Positions 45,951 through 53,551 of a stretch of 64,000 nucleotides of DNA are shown here, one piece after another (position 1 is the first letter of the stretch; every line of letters begins with the position of its first letter). The stretch comes from Planosporangium thailandense (lineage in GTDB: Bacteria > Actinomycetota > Actinomycetes > Mycobacteriales > Micromonosporaceae), in assembly GCF_011947195.1 (NCBI RefSeq), contig NZ_JAATVY010000029.1, forward strand, positions 1 through 64,000, written 5' to 3'. Made by a program: the position numbers and the translations under genes. Under the pieces are notes generated by a model, which did no database searches, was not told the origin of the DNA, and was given only the letters and a program-made list of their open reading frames with translations.

Positions 45951-47741
45951 GTGGCGCGCGAGTTCACATCGATCGGGGTCGTCGGGCTGGGCACCATGGG
46001 CGCCGGCATCGTCGAGGTCTTCGCCCGCAACGGCGTCGACGTCGTCGCCGTCGAGGTCAGCGAGTCGGCGCTCGAGCGCGGTCGCGCCGTGCTCACCGGC
46101 TCCACCGACCGGGCGGTGGCCCGGGGCAAGCTGACCGAAGCCGACCGCGCCGCGCTGCTGAGCCGGGTACGGTTCGCCACCGGCCTCACCGAGCTGCGCG
46201 ACGTCGACCTGGTCATCGAGGCCGTCCCGGAGCACCTCGAGCTCAAGCGGGCGATCTTCGCCGAGCTCGACAAGGTCTGCAAGCCCGCGGCCATCCTCGC
46301 CACCAACACGTCCTCGCTGTCGGTGACCGAGATCTCGGTCGCGACGACCCGGCCCAACCAGGTCGTCGGGATGCACTTCTTCAACCCGGCGCCGATCATG
46401 AAGCTGGTCGAGATCATCAAGACCGTCGTCACCGCGGACGACGTCGTCTCCGACATCGAAGCGCTGTGCGCGCGGCTCGGCAAGGTCGACGTGACCATCA
46501 ACGACCGCGCCGGCTTCATCGCCAACGCGCTGCTGTTCGGGTACCTCAACCACGCCGTGCAGATGTACGAGTCGAAGTACGCCACCCGCGAGGACATCGA
46601 CGCCGCGATGCGGCTGGGCTGCGGCCTGCCGATGGGCCCGCTCGCGCTGATGGACCTCATCGGCCTGGACACCGCGTACGAGATCCTCGACACCATGTAC
46701 CGGCGCGGCGGCCGCGACCGCCGGCACGCGCCGGTGCCGCTCATCAAGCAGATGGTGACCGCCGGTCTGCTCGGCCGTAAGTCCGGCCGCGGCTTCTACA
46801 CGTACGAGAAGCCCGGCTCGCCCGTCGTCGTACCCGACGAGCTGACGCCGGCCGCGCCGGGCGCGCACGAGGCGGGCGACGGCGGCCGGCAGATCGCCAA
46901 GGTCGGCGTGGTCGGCTCCGGCACCATGGCCACCGGCATCATCGAGGTGTTCGCCAAGGCCGGCTACGACGTCGTCTCCGTCACCCGGGGCGCCGAGAAG
47001 TCCACCAAGGCCCGCGACAAGATCACCGCTTCGCTCACCAAGGCCGTCGTACGCGGAAAGCTCGACGAGGCCGACCGGGACGCCGCACTGGGCCGCGTCA
47101 CGTGGTCGAACTCCCTGGACGACCTCGGCGACGTCGACCTGGTCGTCGAGGCGGTCGTCGAGGAGCTGTCGGTGAAGAAGGCGCTGTTCGCCAACTTCGA
47201 CGAGATCTGCAAGCCCGGTACGGTCCTCGCCACCACCACCTCCAGCCTGCCCGTCGTCGAGTGCGCGGTCGCGACCAACCGGCCCGGCGACGTGATCGGC
47301 CTGCACTTCTTCAACCCGGCTCCGATCATGGGCCTGGTCGAGGTCGTCCGGACCATCCGTACCTCCGAGGAGACCGTCGCCACGACCCGGGCGCTCTGCC
47401 AGAAGCTCGGCAAGTACCCGGTGGTCTGCGCCGACCGGGCCGGGTTCGTGGTCAACGCGCTGCTCTTCCCGTACCTCAACGACGCGATCCGGATGCTCGA
47501 GACCAGCTACGCGACCGCCGACGACATCGACTTCGCGATGAAGCTCGGCTGCGGCTACCCGATGGGCCCGTTCGAGCTGCTCGACGTGGTCGGGCTGGAC
47601 GTCTCGCTGGCCATCGAGCGCGAGCTGTACAACGAGCTGCGCGAGCCCGGCTTCGCCCCGGCGCCGTTGCTGGAACAGCTGGTCACGGCCGGTTATCTGG
47701 GGCGCAAGGTGGGCCGCGGATTCCGCGACCACTCCCGGTGA
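45951..47741 (+). CDS. Tandem-fused 3-hydroxyacyl-CoA dehydrogenase (two complete modules)
   Basis: 596 residues hold two full 3-hydroxybutyryl-CoA dehydrogenase modules. Module 1 (about 1-290): VVGLGTMGAGIVEVFARNG, catalytic MHFFNPAPIMKLVE, and LGCGLPMGPLALMDLIGLD. Module 2 (about 310-596): VVGSGTMATGIIEVFAKAG, LHFFNPAPIMGLVE and LGCGYPMGPFELLDVVGLD. Both keep the NAD loop and the HFFNPAP His, so both look active. GTG 45951 with GGGAGG seven bases upstream is preferred to GTG 45936. It may serve crotonyl-CoA formation or fatty-acid beta-oxidation. There is no hydratase domain, so it is not a FadB multifunctional enzyme. Confidence 0.92.
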   Translation: MAREFTSIGVVGLGTMGAGIVEVFARNGVDVVAVEVSESALERGRAVLTGSTDRAVARGKLTEADRAALLSRVRFATGLTELRDVDLVIEAVPEHLELKRAIFAELDKVCKPAAILATNTSSLSVTEISVATTRPNQVVGMHFFNPAPIMKLVEIIKTVVTADDVVSDIEALCARLGKVDVTINDRAGFIANALLFGYLNHAVQMYESKYATREDIDAAMRLGCGLPMGPLALMDLIGLDTAYEILDTMYRRGGRDRRHAPVPLIKQMVTAGLLGRKSGRGFYTYEKPGSPVVVPDELTPAAPGAHEAGDGGRQIAKVGVVGSGTMATGIIEVFAKAGYDVVSVTRGAEKSTKARDKITASLTKAVVRGKLDEADRDAALGRVTWSNSLDDLGDVDLVVEAVVEELSVKKALFANFDEICKPGTVLATTTSSLPVVECAVATNRPGDVIGLHFFNPAPIMGLVEVVRTIRTSEETVATTRALCQKLGKYPVVCADRAGFVVNALLFPYLNDAIRMLETSYATADDIDFAMKLGCGYPMGPFELLDVVGLDVSLAIERELYNELREPGFAPAPLLEQLVTAGYLGRKVGRGFRDHSR

Positions 47742-47778
47742 GGATCACGTTGCGGGCGGCCACCCGTACCCTTGACGC

Positions 47779-48105
47779 GTGAGCCCACGTCGACACCACC
47801 GTCGCCCCGACGCCGCCCGGACCTTCGATGAGGCTCAGGTCCGCCGCGGCGTCGAGGGTGTTCAGCGGTGGAGTGACGGCCAGTGGGCGGTACGCACCAT
47901 CCCCGGCGGCTCGGCGACCAAGGTCTACCGTTGCCCCGGCTGCGATCAGGAGATCGCGGCCGGTGTGGCGCACGTGGTGGCGTGGCCGGCCGACGGGCTC
48001 GGTGGCGCCGAGGACCGGCGCCACTGGCACACGGGCTGCTGGCGGGCGCGCGACCGACGTACCCCTAACATCCAGCGTTCCCGCAGCGCCCCTCGGTACG
48101 GCTGA
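47779..48105 (+). CDS. Small protein with a putative zinc-binding site
   Basis: 108 residues from GTG 47779. The centre has VYRCPGCDQEI (Cys52, Cys55) followed by AHVVAWP and then RRHWHTGCWRARDRR (His82, His84, Cys87). This Cys2-His/Cys arrangement could hold one zinc, as in small zinc ribbons. N- and C-terminal tails are very basic, suggesting contact with nucleic acid. Homologues are common and unnamed in actinomycetes. It lies between the fused dehydrogenase and an alpha/beta hydrolase with short spacings (37 and 10 bases), so the three may be co-transcribed. Confidence 0.75.
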   Translation: MSPRRHHRRPDAARTFDEAQVRRGVEGVQRWSDGQWAVRTIPGGSATKVYRCPGCDQEIAAGVAHVVAWPADGLGGAEDRRHWHTGCWRARDRRTPNIQRSRSAPRYG

Positions 48106-48115
48106 GAGGAATGTC

Positions 48116-48916
48116 TTGTCTAACCGGCCCATCAGAGCCAACTCGATCCTGCCCGCCCGTCGCGAGGACATCACCCTGCAGACCGCCGACGGGCTCACGC
48201 TCGTCGGCGAACTCGCGTTGCCGGCCGACAAACCCCCGGTCGCCACACTGCTCTGCCTGCACCCGCTGCCGACGCACGGCGGGATGATGGACAGCCACGT
48301 CTTCCGCAAGGCGGCGTGGCGGCTGCCGGCCCTCGCCGACCTGGCCGTCCTGCGTTTCAACACCCGCGGTACCAGCAGCGTGCGCGGCACGAGCGAGGGT
48401 GAGTTCGGCGGCGGAGAGACCGAGCGGCTCGACGTGGCGGCCGCGATCGAGTACGCGGAGTTCGCCGAGCTGCCGGCGGTCTGGTTGATCGGCTGGTCGT
48501 TCGGTACGGATCTGGCGCTGCGGTACGGCTGTGACCCGGCCGTCGTCGGCGCCATCCTGCTGTCGCCGCCGTTGCGCTCGGCGACCTCCGAGGATCTCGC
48601 CGTCTGGGCGCGCTCCGACAAGCCGGTCACCGCGCTGGTGCCCGAGTTCGACGACTACCTGCGCCCGGACGAGGCGATGGTGCGCTTCGCCGAGATCCCG
48701 CACGCCGAGGTCGTGGGGATCGCGGGGGCCAAGCACCTGTGGGTGGGTGACGCGGAGACCGTACTCGACGAGATCGTGCGCCGGGTCAACCCGGCCGCGC
48801 ACCCGCTGCCGCGGGAGTGGGACGGGCCGATGGAGTACGGCGACGCGAGCGCGTACGCCGACCGTACCGTCGCCGCGTTCTCCGACGTGCCGCGGCCGGG
48901 CACCGGCCCGAGCTGA
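48116..48916 (+). CDS. Alpha/beta hydrolase (dienelactone-hydrolase-like)
   Basis: 266 residues from TTG 48116 with ribosome site GAGAGGA. The nucleophile elbow is IGWSFGTDLA (Ser128). The oxyanion region is LLCLHPLPTHGGMMDSHVF, FNTRGTSSVRG follows, and the acid and His are likely in LVPEFDDYLRPDEA and IAGAKHLWVGDAE. The compact form without a lid resembles the YqiA/AtoX-type hydrolases that cleave short esters or thioesters. An upstream in-frame extension overlaps the preceding gene and is rejected. Confidence 0.85.
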   Translation: MSNRPIRANSILPARREDITLQTADGLTLVGELALPADKPPVATLLCLHPLPTHGGMMDSHVFRKAAWRLPALADLAVLRFNTRGTSSVRGTSEGEFGGGETERLDVAAAIEYAEFAELPAVWLIGWSFGTDLALRYGCDPAVVGAILLSPPLRSATSEDLAVWARSDKPVTALVPEFDDYLRPDEAMVRFAEIPHAEVVGIAGAKHLWVGDAETVLDEIVRRVNPAAHPLPREWDGPMEYGDASAYADRTVAAFSDVPRPGTGPS

Positions 48917-48926
48917 CGGCGGGCCG

Positions 48927-51875
48927 TCACTTCGAGGGGCGCCGCTTGGGGCCCCGCCGGCTGAGGTCCTTCTCCGGGCTGCGGCGGGGGCCGGCAACGA
49001 CCACTCTGGACGAACCGGGGGCACCGCCCTCGCCGCCCTCGCCGCCGTCCCGGTCCGCCGCGTCCGGGCTCGCTTCCGCTGCTTCGGGCTCCGCGTACGC
49101 GTCGTCGGACTCCTCGGCCTCGCTGACCTTCGCCTCGCCCAGCAGGGCGTCGGGCTGCGTGGCGTCCGCGCCGGTGCTCGCCGGGACGGAGACGGGCTCA
49201 GCGGGCCGGTCTACCCGGCGGGCGCGCTGCTGTGCCTCGCCGCGCTCGGCCTCCGGCGCCGGATCGGCGCTGCCGCCGGCCTCCGCGGCCAACCGGGTGG
49301 CCTCCTCTTCGGCCTCGGCTGCCAGCCGCTCGGCCTCCTCGGCGAGGCGTAGCGCCTCGTCGACGCGGAGCTCCGCCTCGGTGGCCTGACGTTCCGCTTC
49401 CTCGGCGGCACGCAGCGCCGTCGCGGCCGCATGCTGCGCCTGGTCGCGGGTCTGCAGCGCCGTGTCCACCTGCCGCTCGAGCTCGGCATGACGCCGCTTG
49501 GCATCGTCGATCTGGCGCAGCACCATGGCGTGGCGCTCGGTGGCGTCCTCGATCTGCGCCAGCACCGCGGCGTGGCGCCGTTTGGCCTCCTCCGCCTGCG
49601 TGAGCGCGGCGGCCTGCCGACGCTCGGCCTCGTCGACCTGCCGGAGCGCCTCGGCGCGGCGCTCGCCGGCGGCGACCGCCCGACGTTCCGCCTCGTCCGC
49701 GCGCTTGGCCAGCTGGGCGGTGAGCTGTTCGCCTTCGCGCTTGGCCCGCGCACGCAGCTGGTCGGCGTCGCGCTGAGCCTGCGCCCGTAGCTGTTCGGCC
49801 TCCGCTTCGACTGCTTCCAGCTTCGCCTTCGCCGTGGTGAGGATCTGGCCGGCCTTGTCCTTGGCGTCGGAACGTAGCCGCTCAGCCTCGGCGCGTAGCT
49901 GTGCGGCGTCCGTCTGGGCTGCCTTCAGCTCCGCCCGCGCGCTCGCGAGGATCTGGCCGGCCTTGTCCTTGGCGTCGGCCCGTACCTGCTCGGCCGCGCG
50001 CCGCGCGTCGGCGCGGAGCTGGTCGGTCTCGCGCTGCGCATTGGCGCGCTGCTGCTCGAGGGCTGCTTCGGCATCCGCCCGAAGCTGTTCCGCCTCGCGC
50101 CCGGCGCTGGCGCGTAGCTGTGCGGCGTCCGCTTCGGCACCTGCCCGTAGCTGCCGCGCGGCCTCTTCCGCGTCGGCGCGTAGCTTGCCCGCGTCGGTCT
50201 CGGTCGCCTTCAGCTTCGCCCGGGCGTCGGTACGTAGCTGCTGAGCGGCCCGCTGGGCATCGGCGCGTAGCTGCTGCGCGTCGGCCTGCGCCGCCTTGAG
50301 GTCCGTCCGCGCGCTCGCGAGGATCTGGCCGGCCTTGTTCTTCGCGTCGGCGCGCGTCTGCTCGGCCGCGCGCCGCGCGTCGGCGCGTATCTGTTGCGCC
50401 TCGGCCTGCGCCGCCTCCCGTGTGGCCTGGGCGCTGGCGAGGAGTTGCTCGGCGTCGCGCTGGGCGTCGGCGGTGAGCTTGTCCGCCTTCTTCCGGGCGT
50501 CGGTGCGTAGCTGTTCGGCGGCGGCCTTGGCCTCGGCGCGCAGCTGTTCGACGGCTGTCTTCGCGTCCGTGCGTAGCTGTTCGGCTTCGGCCTTGGCGGC
50601 GTCGAGCTTCTCCTGGGCCTGGGCGCGTAGCTGTTCGGCTTCGGCCTTGGCGGCGTCGAGCTTCTCCTGGGCCTGCGTGCGTAGCTGTTCGGCCTCGCGT
50701 TCGGCGTCGGCGCGTAGCCGTTGGACGTCGGTCTCGGCTGTTTCCAGCTTCGCCTTCGCATCGGCGAGGAGCTTGTCCGCCTTCTTCTGGGCGTCGGCGC
50801 GCGTCTGCTCGGCCTCGGCCGTGGCGGCGTCGAGCGTTTCCTGGGCCCGGGTGCGCAGCTGTTCGGCGGCTGTCTTCGCGTCCGTGCGCAGCTGGCCGGC
50901 CTCGGCCTTGGCGGTGTCCAGCTCTTCCCGGGCCTGGCTGCGTAGCTGGTCGGCCTCGCGTTCGGCGTCGGTACGCAGCTGTCGGACGTCGGTCTCGGCC
51001 GCCTTCAAGGTCGCTTGGGCGTTGGCGAGGAGTTGTTCGGCCTCGCGCTTCGCGTCGCGGCGCGTCTCCTCGGCGTCCTTGTCGGCCTCGGCGCGGATGG
51101 AGGCGGCGTGCTGCTCGGCCTGCTTGGCGATCGTCGTTGCCTGCGCCTCCGCCCGCTCACGGACCTGCTGGGCGTACTCCTCAGCGGTCTCCAGCATCTT
51201 CTGCTGTTCCTGCTGCAGGGTGGCGTGGTGTTCCGCGTACTCCTCCTCCATCCGGGCCCGGGCCTGCTCGACCTCGGCGGCCGCGCCTTCCTGAAGGCGC
51301 CTGGCCTCCTCCTGCGTCGAGCCGTACAGCTCCTCCGCGCGGGCGCGGACCTCGCGCGCGAACTCCTCGGCCTCGGCGACCTCCGCCTCCAGCGCTTCCC
51401 GGCGGGCGGCAGCGTCCCTGTCCTCCTCCTTGCGGCGCGTATCGAGGGCCAGTTCGAAGTCGTGGAAAGCCTGGTTGGCGCGCTCGCGGGCGTCCTCGAG
51501 GATCTTGTGCGCCTCGGCTCGGTTGCGCTCGACCGTGTCGATGGCGTTGGCCCTGATGGCGTCCGCTTGCTCCTCGGCGAGCGTGAGGATCTGTTCCACA
51601 TGGGGGCCGAGGTGGCGGAACGAACGGCGCACGTCGGATGTCGCCAACTTTCGCAGGTCGCTTATCTGTCCATTTAGCTCATGGATCTGAAGCGACAGAT
51701 GCTGAACCTGCGCGTAGGCTTCGTCGCGTTCCGCACTGAGCGCCGCGACTTCAGCCTCTACATGGCTGACGTACCGGTCGACCTGGCGGCGTTCGTAGCC
51801 ACGCAGTGCGATGTCGAAGCCGGCCTCGGCAACGGGACTCTGGCTCAGCGAAAAGACCTCACCGCCGTGCGACAT
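48927..51875 (-). CDS. scy: Scy-like large coiled-coil polarity protein
   Basis: 982 residues. The N-terminus (FDIALRGYERRQVDRYVSHVEAEV) has the DivIVA-like motif shared with FilP. The rest to about residue 880 is almost unbroken coiled coil, rich in Ala, Glu, Arg and Gln. Between about residues 270 and 720 the units are regular, such as AEAEQLRAQAQEKLDAAK repeated at 18 residues (7+11). The last 100 residues are acidic and then basic (RRGPKRRPSK). In Streptomyces, Scy organises the tip polarisome with DivIVA and FilP. The S. coelicolor protein is longer (about 1300 residues), so this copy has fewer repeats. The pairing with filP and position near the atp/thiolase loci support orthology. Confidence 0.88.
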   Translation of the reverse strand: MSHGGEVFSLSQSPVAEAGFDIALRGYERRQVDRYVSHVEAEVAALSAERDEAYAQVQHLSLQIHELNGQISDLRKLATSDVRRSFRHLGPHVEQILTLAEEQADAIRANAIDTVERNRAEAHKILEDARERANQAFHDFELALDTRRKEEDRDAAARREALEAEVAEAEEFAREVRARAEELYGSTQEEARRLQEGAAAEVEQARARMEEEYAEHHATLQQEQQKMLETAEEYAQQVRERAEAQATTIAKQAEQHAASIRAEADKDAEETRRDAKREAEQLLANAQATLKAAETDVRQLRTDAEREADQLRSQAREELDTAKAEAGQLRTDAKTAAEQLRTRAQETLDAATAEAEQTRADAQKKADKLLADAKAKLETAETDVQRLRADAEREAEQLRTQAQEKLDAAKAEAEQLRAQAQEKLDAAKAEAEQLRTDAKTAVEQLRAEAKAAAEQLRTDARKKADKLTADAQRDAEQLLASAQATREAAQAEAQQIRADARRAAEQTRADAKNKAGQILASARTDLKAAQADAQQLRADAQRAAQQLRTDARAKLKATETDAGKLRADAEEAARQLRAGAEADAAQLRASAGREAEQLRADAEAALEQQRANAQRETDQLRADARRAAEQVRADAKDKAGQILASARAELKAAQTDAAQLRAEAERLRSDAKDKAGQILTTAKAKLEAVEAEAEQLRAQAQRDADQLRARAKREGEQLTAQLAKRADEAERRAVAAGERRAEALRQVDEAERRQAAALTQAEEAKRRHAAVLAQIEDATERHAMVLRQIDDAKRRHAELERQVDTALQTRDQAQHAAATALRAAEEAERQATEAELRVDEALRLAEEAERLAAEAEEEATRLAAEAGGSADPAPEAERGEAQQRARRVDRPAEPVSVPASTGADATQPDALLGEAKVSEAEESDDAYAEPEAAEASPDAADRDGGEGGEGGAPGSSRVVVAGPRRSPEKDLSRRGPKRRPSK
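50572..50679 (-). repeat. Near-perfect 54-bp tandem duplication within scy
   Basis: Two head-to-tail 54-base copies (50572-50625, 50626-50679) are almost identical at DNA level, encoding EKLDAAKAEAEQLRAQAQ-type units of 18 residues. The identity exceeds that of the other scy repeats, so this is a recent duplication within a repeat-rich gene. Confidence 0.85.
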
Positions 51876-51894
51876 GGCCCCATCCTCACACGCA

Positions 51895-51936
51895 GGGTCC
51901 CGTCACGCTCGGCGCAAAAGCCGCGTGACGGGACCC
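51895..51936 (-). terminator. Hairpin between filP and scy
   Basis: gggtcccgtcacgc (51895-51908) pairs perfectly with gcgtgacgggaccc (51923-51936); 14-bp stem and 14-base loop. It lies 50 bases after the filP stop and 20 bases before the scy start, so filP and scy are likely separate transcripts or filP is made in excess. Confidence 0.8.
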
Positions 51937-51987
51937 CCATGCCTGCCGACGAGGTCAGGCATCAGCCACCAGCAGGGAGTACTCCCG

Positions 51988-53256
51988 TTAGAGGTTCACC
52001 TTCGTCGCGCCGTCGCCCGTCTTCTCGACCTTGTCGGCCTTCTTGGCGTTCTCGGCACCCGGCGCCGGGTTGGACGTGGGGACGATGCCCGCCAGGCCGG
52101 AGAGCATCTGACCGAGTTGGGAAGTGACCGCGTCCTTCTGACGGGTGAGGTCCTCGACCTCGCGGCGCGCGGCCGTTGTCGTGTGCTCGGCCTCGGTGCG
52201 CGCCTCGGTGAGCAGACGGTTGGCTTCGGCCCGAGCCTCGCTGATCGTCTTCTCGGCCAGTGCCTTGGCCTTCTCGAGCGTCTCGGACGCGGTCCGCTCC
52301 GACTCCACCCGCCGGGCCTCGGCCCGCTGCTCGATCGCCTTGGCCCGCTCCTCCGCGGCGTTCGCCCGCTGCTCCGCCTCGCTGACGAGCTTCTGGGTCT
52401 GCGCGACGGCGGCGGCGTGGCGCTGCGACTCCTCGCGCTCGGCCCGCTCGCGCCGCTCCGCCAGCTCCAGCTGCAGCGCCTGCAGGTCCTTGTCGCGCTT
52501 GTCCCGGGCGTCGGTCAGCAGCTTGGTCGCTTCGGCGCGCTTCTCTTCCGCCTCGCGCGCGGCCTTGGCGCGAAGCTGGGTGATCTCGCGCTCGGCCGTG
52601 GCCCGCAGCGTGGCGACCTCGCGCTCCACGGTCGCCTTCAGCTCGGCGACCTCGTGCGCGGTGGCGGTACGCAGCTGCTTGGTCTCGCGCTCGGCGTCGG
52701 TGCGCAGCGTGTCGGCCTCGCGGCGGGCCTGCACACGGACCTCGGCCGCTTCGCGTTCGGCGGCGGTACGCAGGTTGCTCGCCTCGCGCTCGGCCGTCGC
52801 CTTCATCGCGGCGGCCTCGGCGCGGGCCTTGTCGGTGATCTCCCTGGCCTCCAGCCGCGCGGCGGAGACGATCCCCTCCGCCTCCCGCTTCGCCTCGCTG
52901 CGGTGGTCGTTCGCCTGTTCCTCGGCGAGCCGAAGAATCTGCTCGACCCTGGTGCCGAGGCCCGACAGCGTCGGCCGGCTGTTCTCCTCGAGCTGCTTGC
53001 TGGTGTCGGTGAGCTTCTGCTCCACCGCGCTGAGTCGCTGCTCGGTCTGGCGCAGCCGGCGCTGCGCCTCGTTCATCCGCTGTTCGGCTTCGCCGCGTGC
53101 CTGTTCGGCCTGGGTCAGCGCGCCGTTCAGTCGCCCGATGAAGTCATCGACCTGAGCGCGGTCGTAACCGCGCAAGACAACGCTGAACTCGGAGCCGGCG
53201 TTGGCGTTGTCGAAGAATGCGATGTTCTGTTGCTGCTGCTGCTGGGGCATTGGCAC
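51988..53256 (-). CDS. filP: FilP-like coiled-coil cytoskeletal protein
   Basis: 422 residues. A short Gln run (MPMPQQQQQQN) precedes the conserved head EFSVVLRGYDRAQVDDFIGRLN, which matches the Scy head FDIALRGYERRQVDRYV. About 350 residues of coiled coil follow, with units like EREAxxLRTxAEREAAEVR. The tail ends KKADKVEKTGDGATKVNL. In Streptomyces FilP forms a gradient-like filament network behind the hyphal tip and gives cell-wall stiffness. The S. coelicolor protein is about 310 residues, so this one is longer. A region from 53257 to 53400 upstream is relatively AT-rich and likely holds the promoter. Confidence 0.88.
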   Translation of the reverse strand: MPMPQQQQQQNIAFFDNANAGSEFSVVLRGYDRAQVDDFIGRLNGALTQAEQARGEAEQRMNEAQRRLRQTEQRLSAVEQKLTDTSKQLEENSRPTLSGLGTRVEQILRLAEEQANDHRSEAKREAEGIVSAARLEAREITDKARAEAAAMKATAEREASNLRTAAEREAAEVRVQARREADTLRTDAERETKQLRTATAHEVAELKATVEREVATLRATAEREITQLRAKAAREAEEKRAEATKLLTDARDKRDKDLQALQLELAERRERAEREESQRHAAAVAQTQKLVSEAEQRANAAEERAKAIEQRAEARRVESERTASETLEKAKALAEKTISEARAEANRLLTEARTEAEHTTTAARREVEDLTRQKDAVTSQLGQMLSGLAGIVPTSNPAPGAENAKKADKVEKTGDGATKVNL

Positions 53257-53407
53257 ATACTGGCAGACTCACCCCTGACCTTCGCAAGAGTGTGTTTGCG
53301 CGTCGGATATCCAATGTGCGCTATTACGCACGCAACATGATCATTCGGCTGCCGGGTGCGCACGAACGGGCGTCCGACTGCCGTTACGGAGCGCGTTGAA
53401 ATGCCGG

Positions 53408-53449
53408 CCGCGTCGGGCGGGCCACAACGTTGTGGCCCGCCCGACGCGG
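53408..53449. terminator. 42-bp perfect palindrome between filP and ccr
   Basis: Each arm (53408-53428, 53429-53449) is 21 bases and exactly complementary, centred on ACAACGTTGT. As RNA it would make a hairpin with a minimal loop. It lies 86 bases downstream of the ccr stop. A smaller perfect hairpin, tcggtcac/gtgaccga (53471-53478, 53490-53497), lies between it and ccr. Together they probably end ccr transcription, or it may be a protein-binding site given the lack of a spacer. Confidence 0.7.
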
Positions 53450-53500
53450 AGCTTATTCCGGGCTCGCCGATCGGTCACTCCTGTTGCCGGTGACCGACGG

Positions 53501-53551
53501 TCAGTGTCCGAGGGAACTCAGTGTCCGCCGAAACTCAGTGTCCGCGGAAAC
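53501..53551 (-). repeat. Three 17-bp tandem repeats carrying the ccr stop codon
   Basis: Units 53501-53517, 53518-53534 and 53535-53551 all begin tcagtgtccg; units two and three differ at one position. Read on the minus strand each carries GGACACTGA. The ccr stop is the TGA of the third unit (53535-53537). Since 17 is not a multiple of three, the three TGAs lie in three different frames. Confidence 0.9.

Noticed and set aside
53501-53551. CRISPR array (short direct repeats)
   Set aside because: Three 17-bp units without spacers; tandem repeats, not a CRISPR array. No cas gene in the window.
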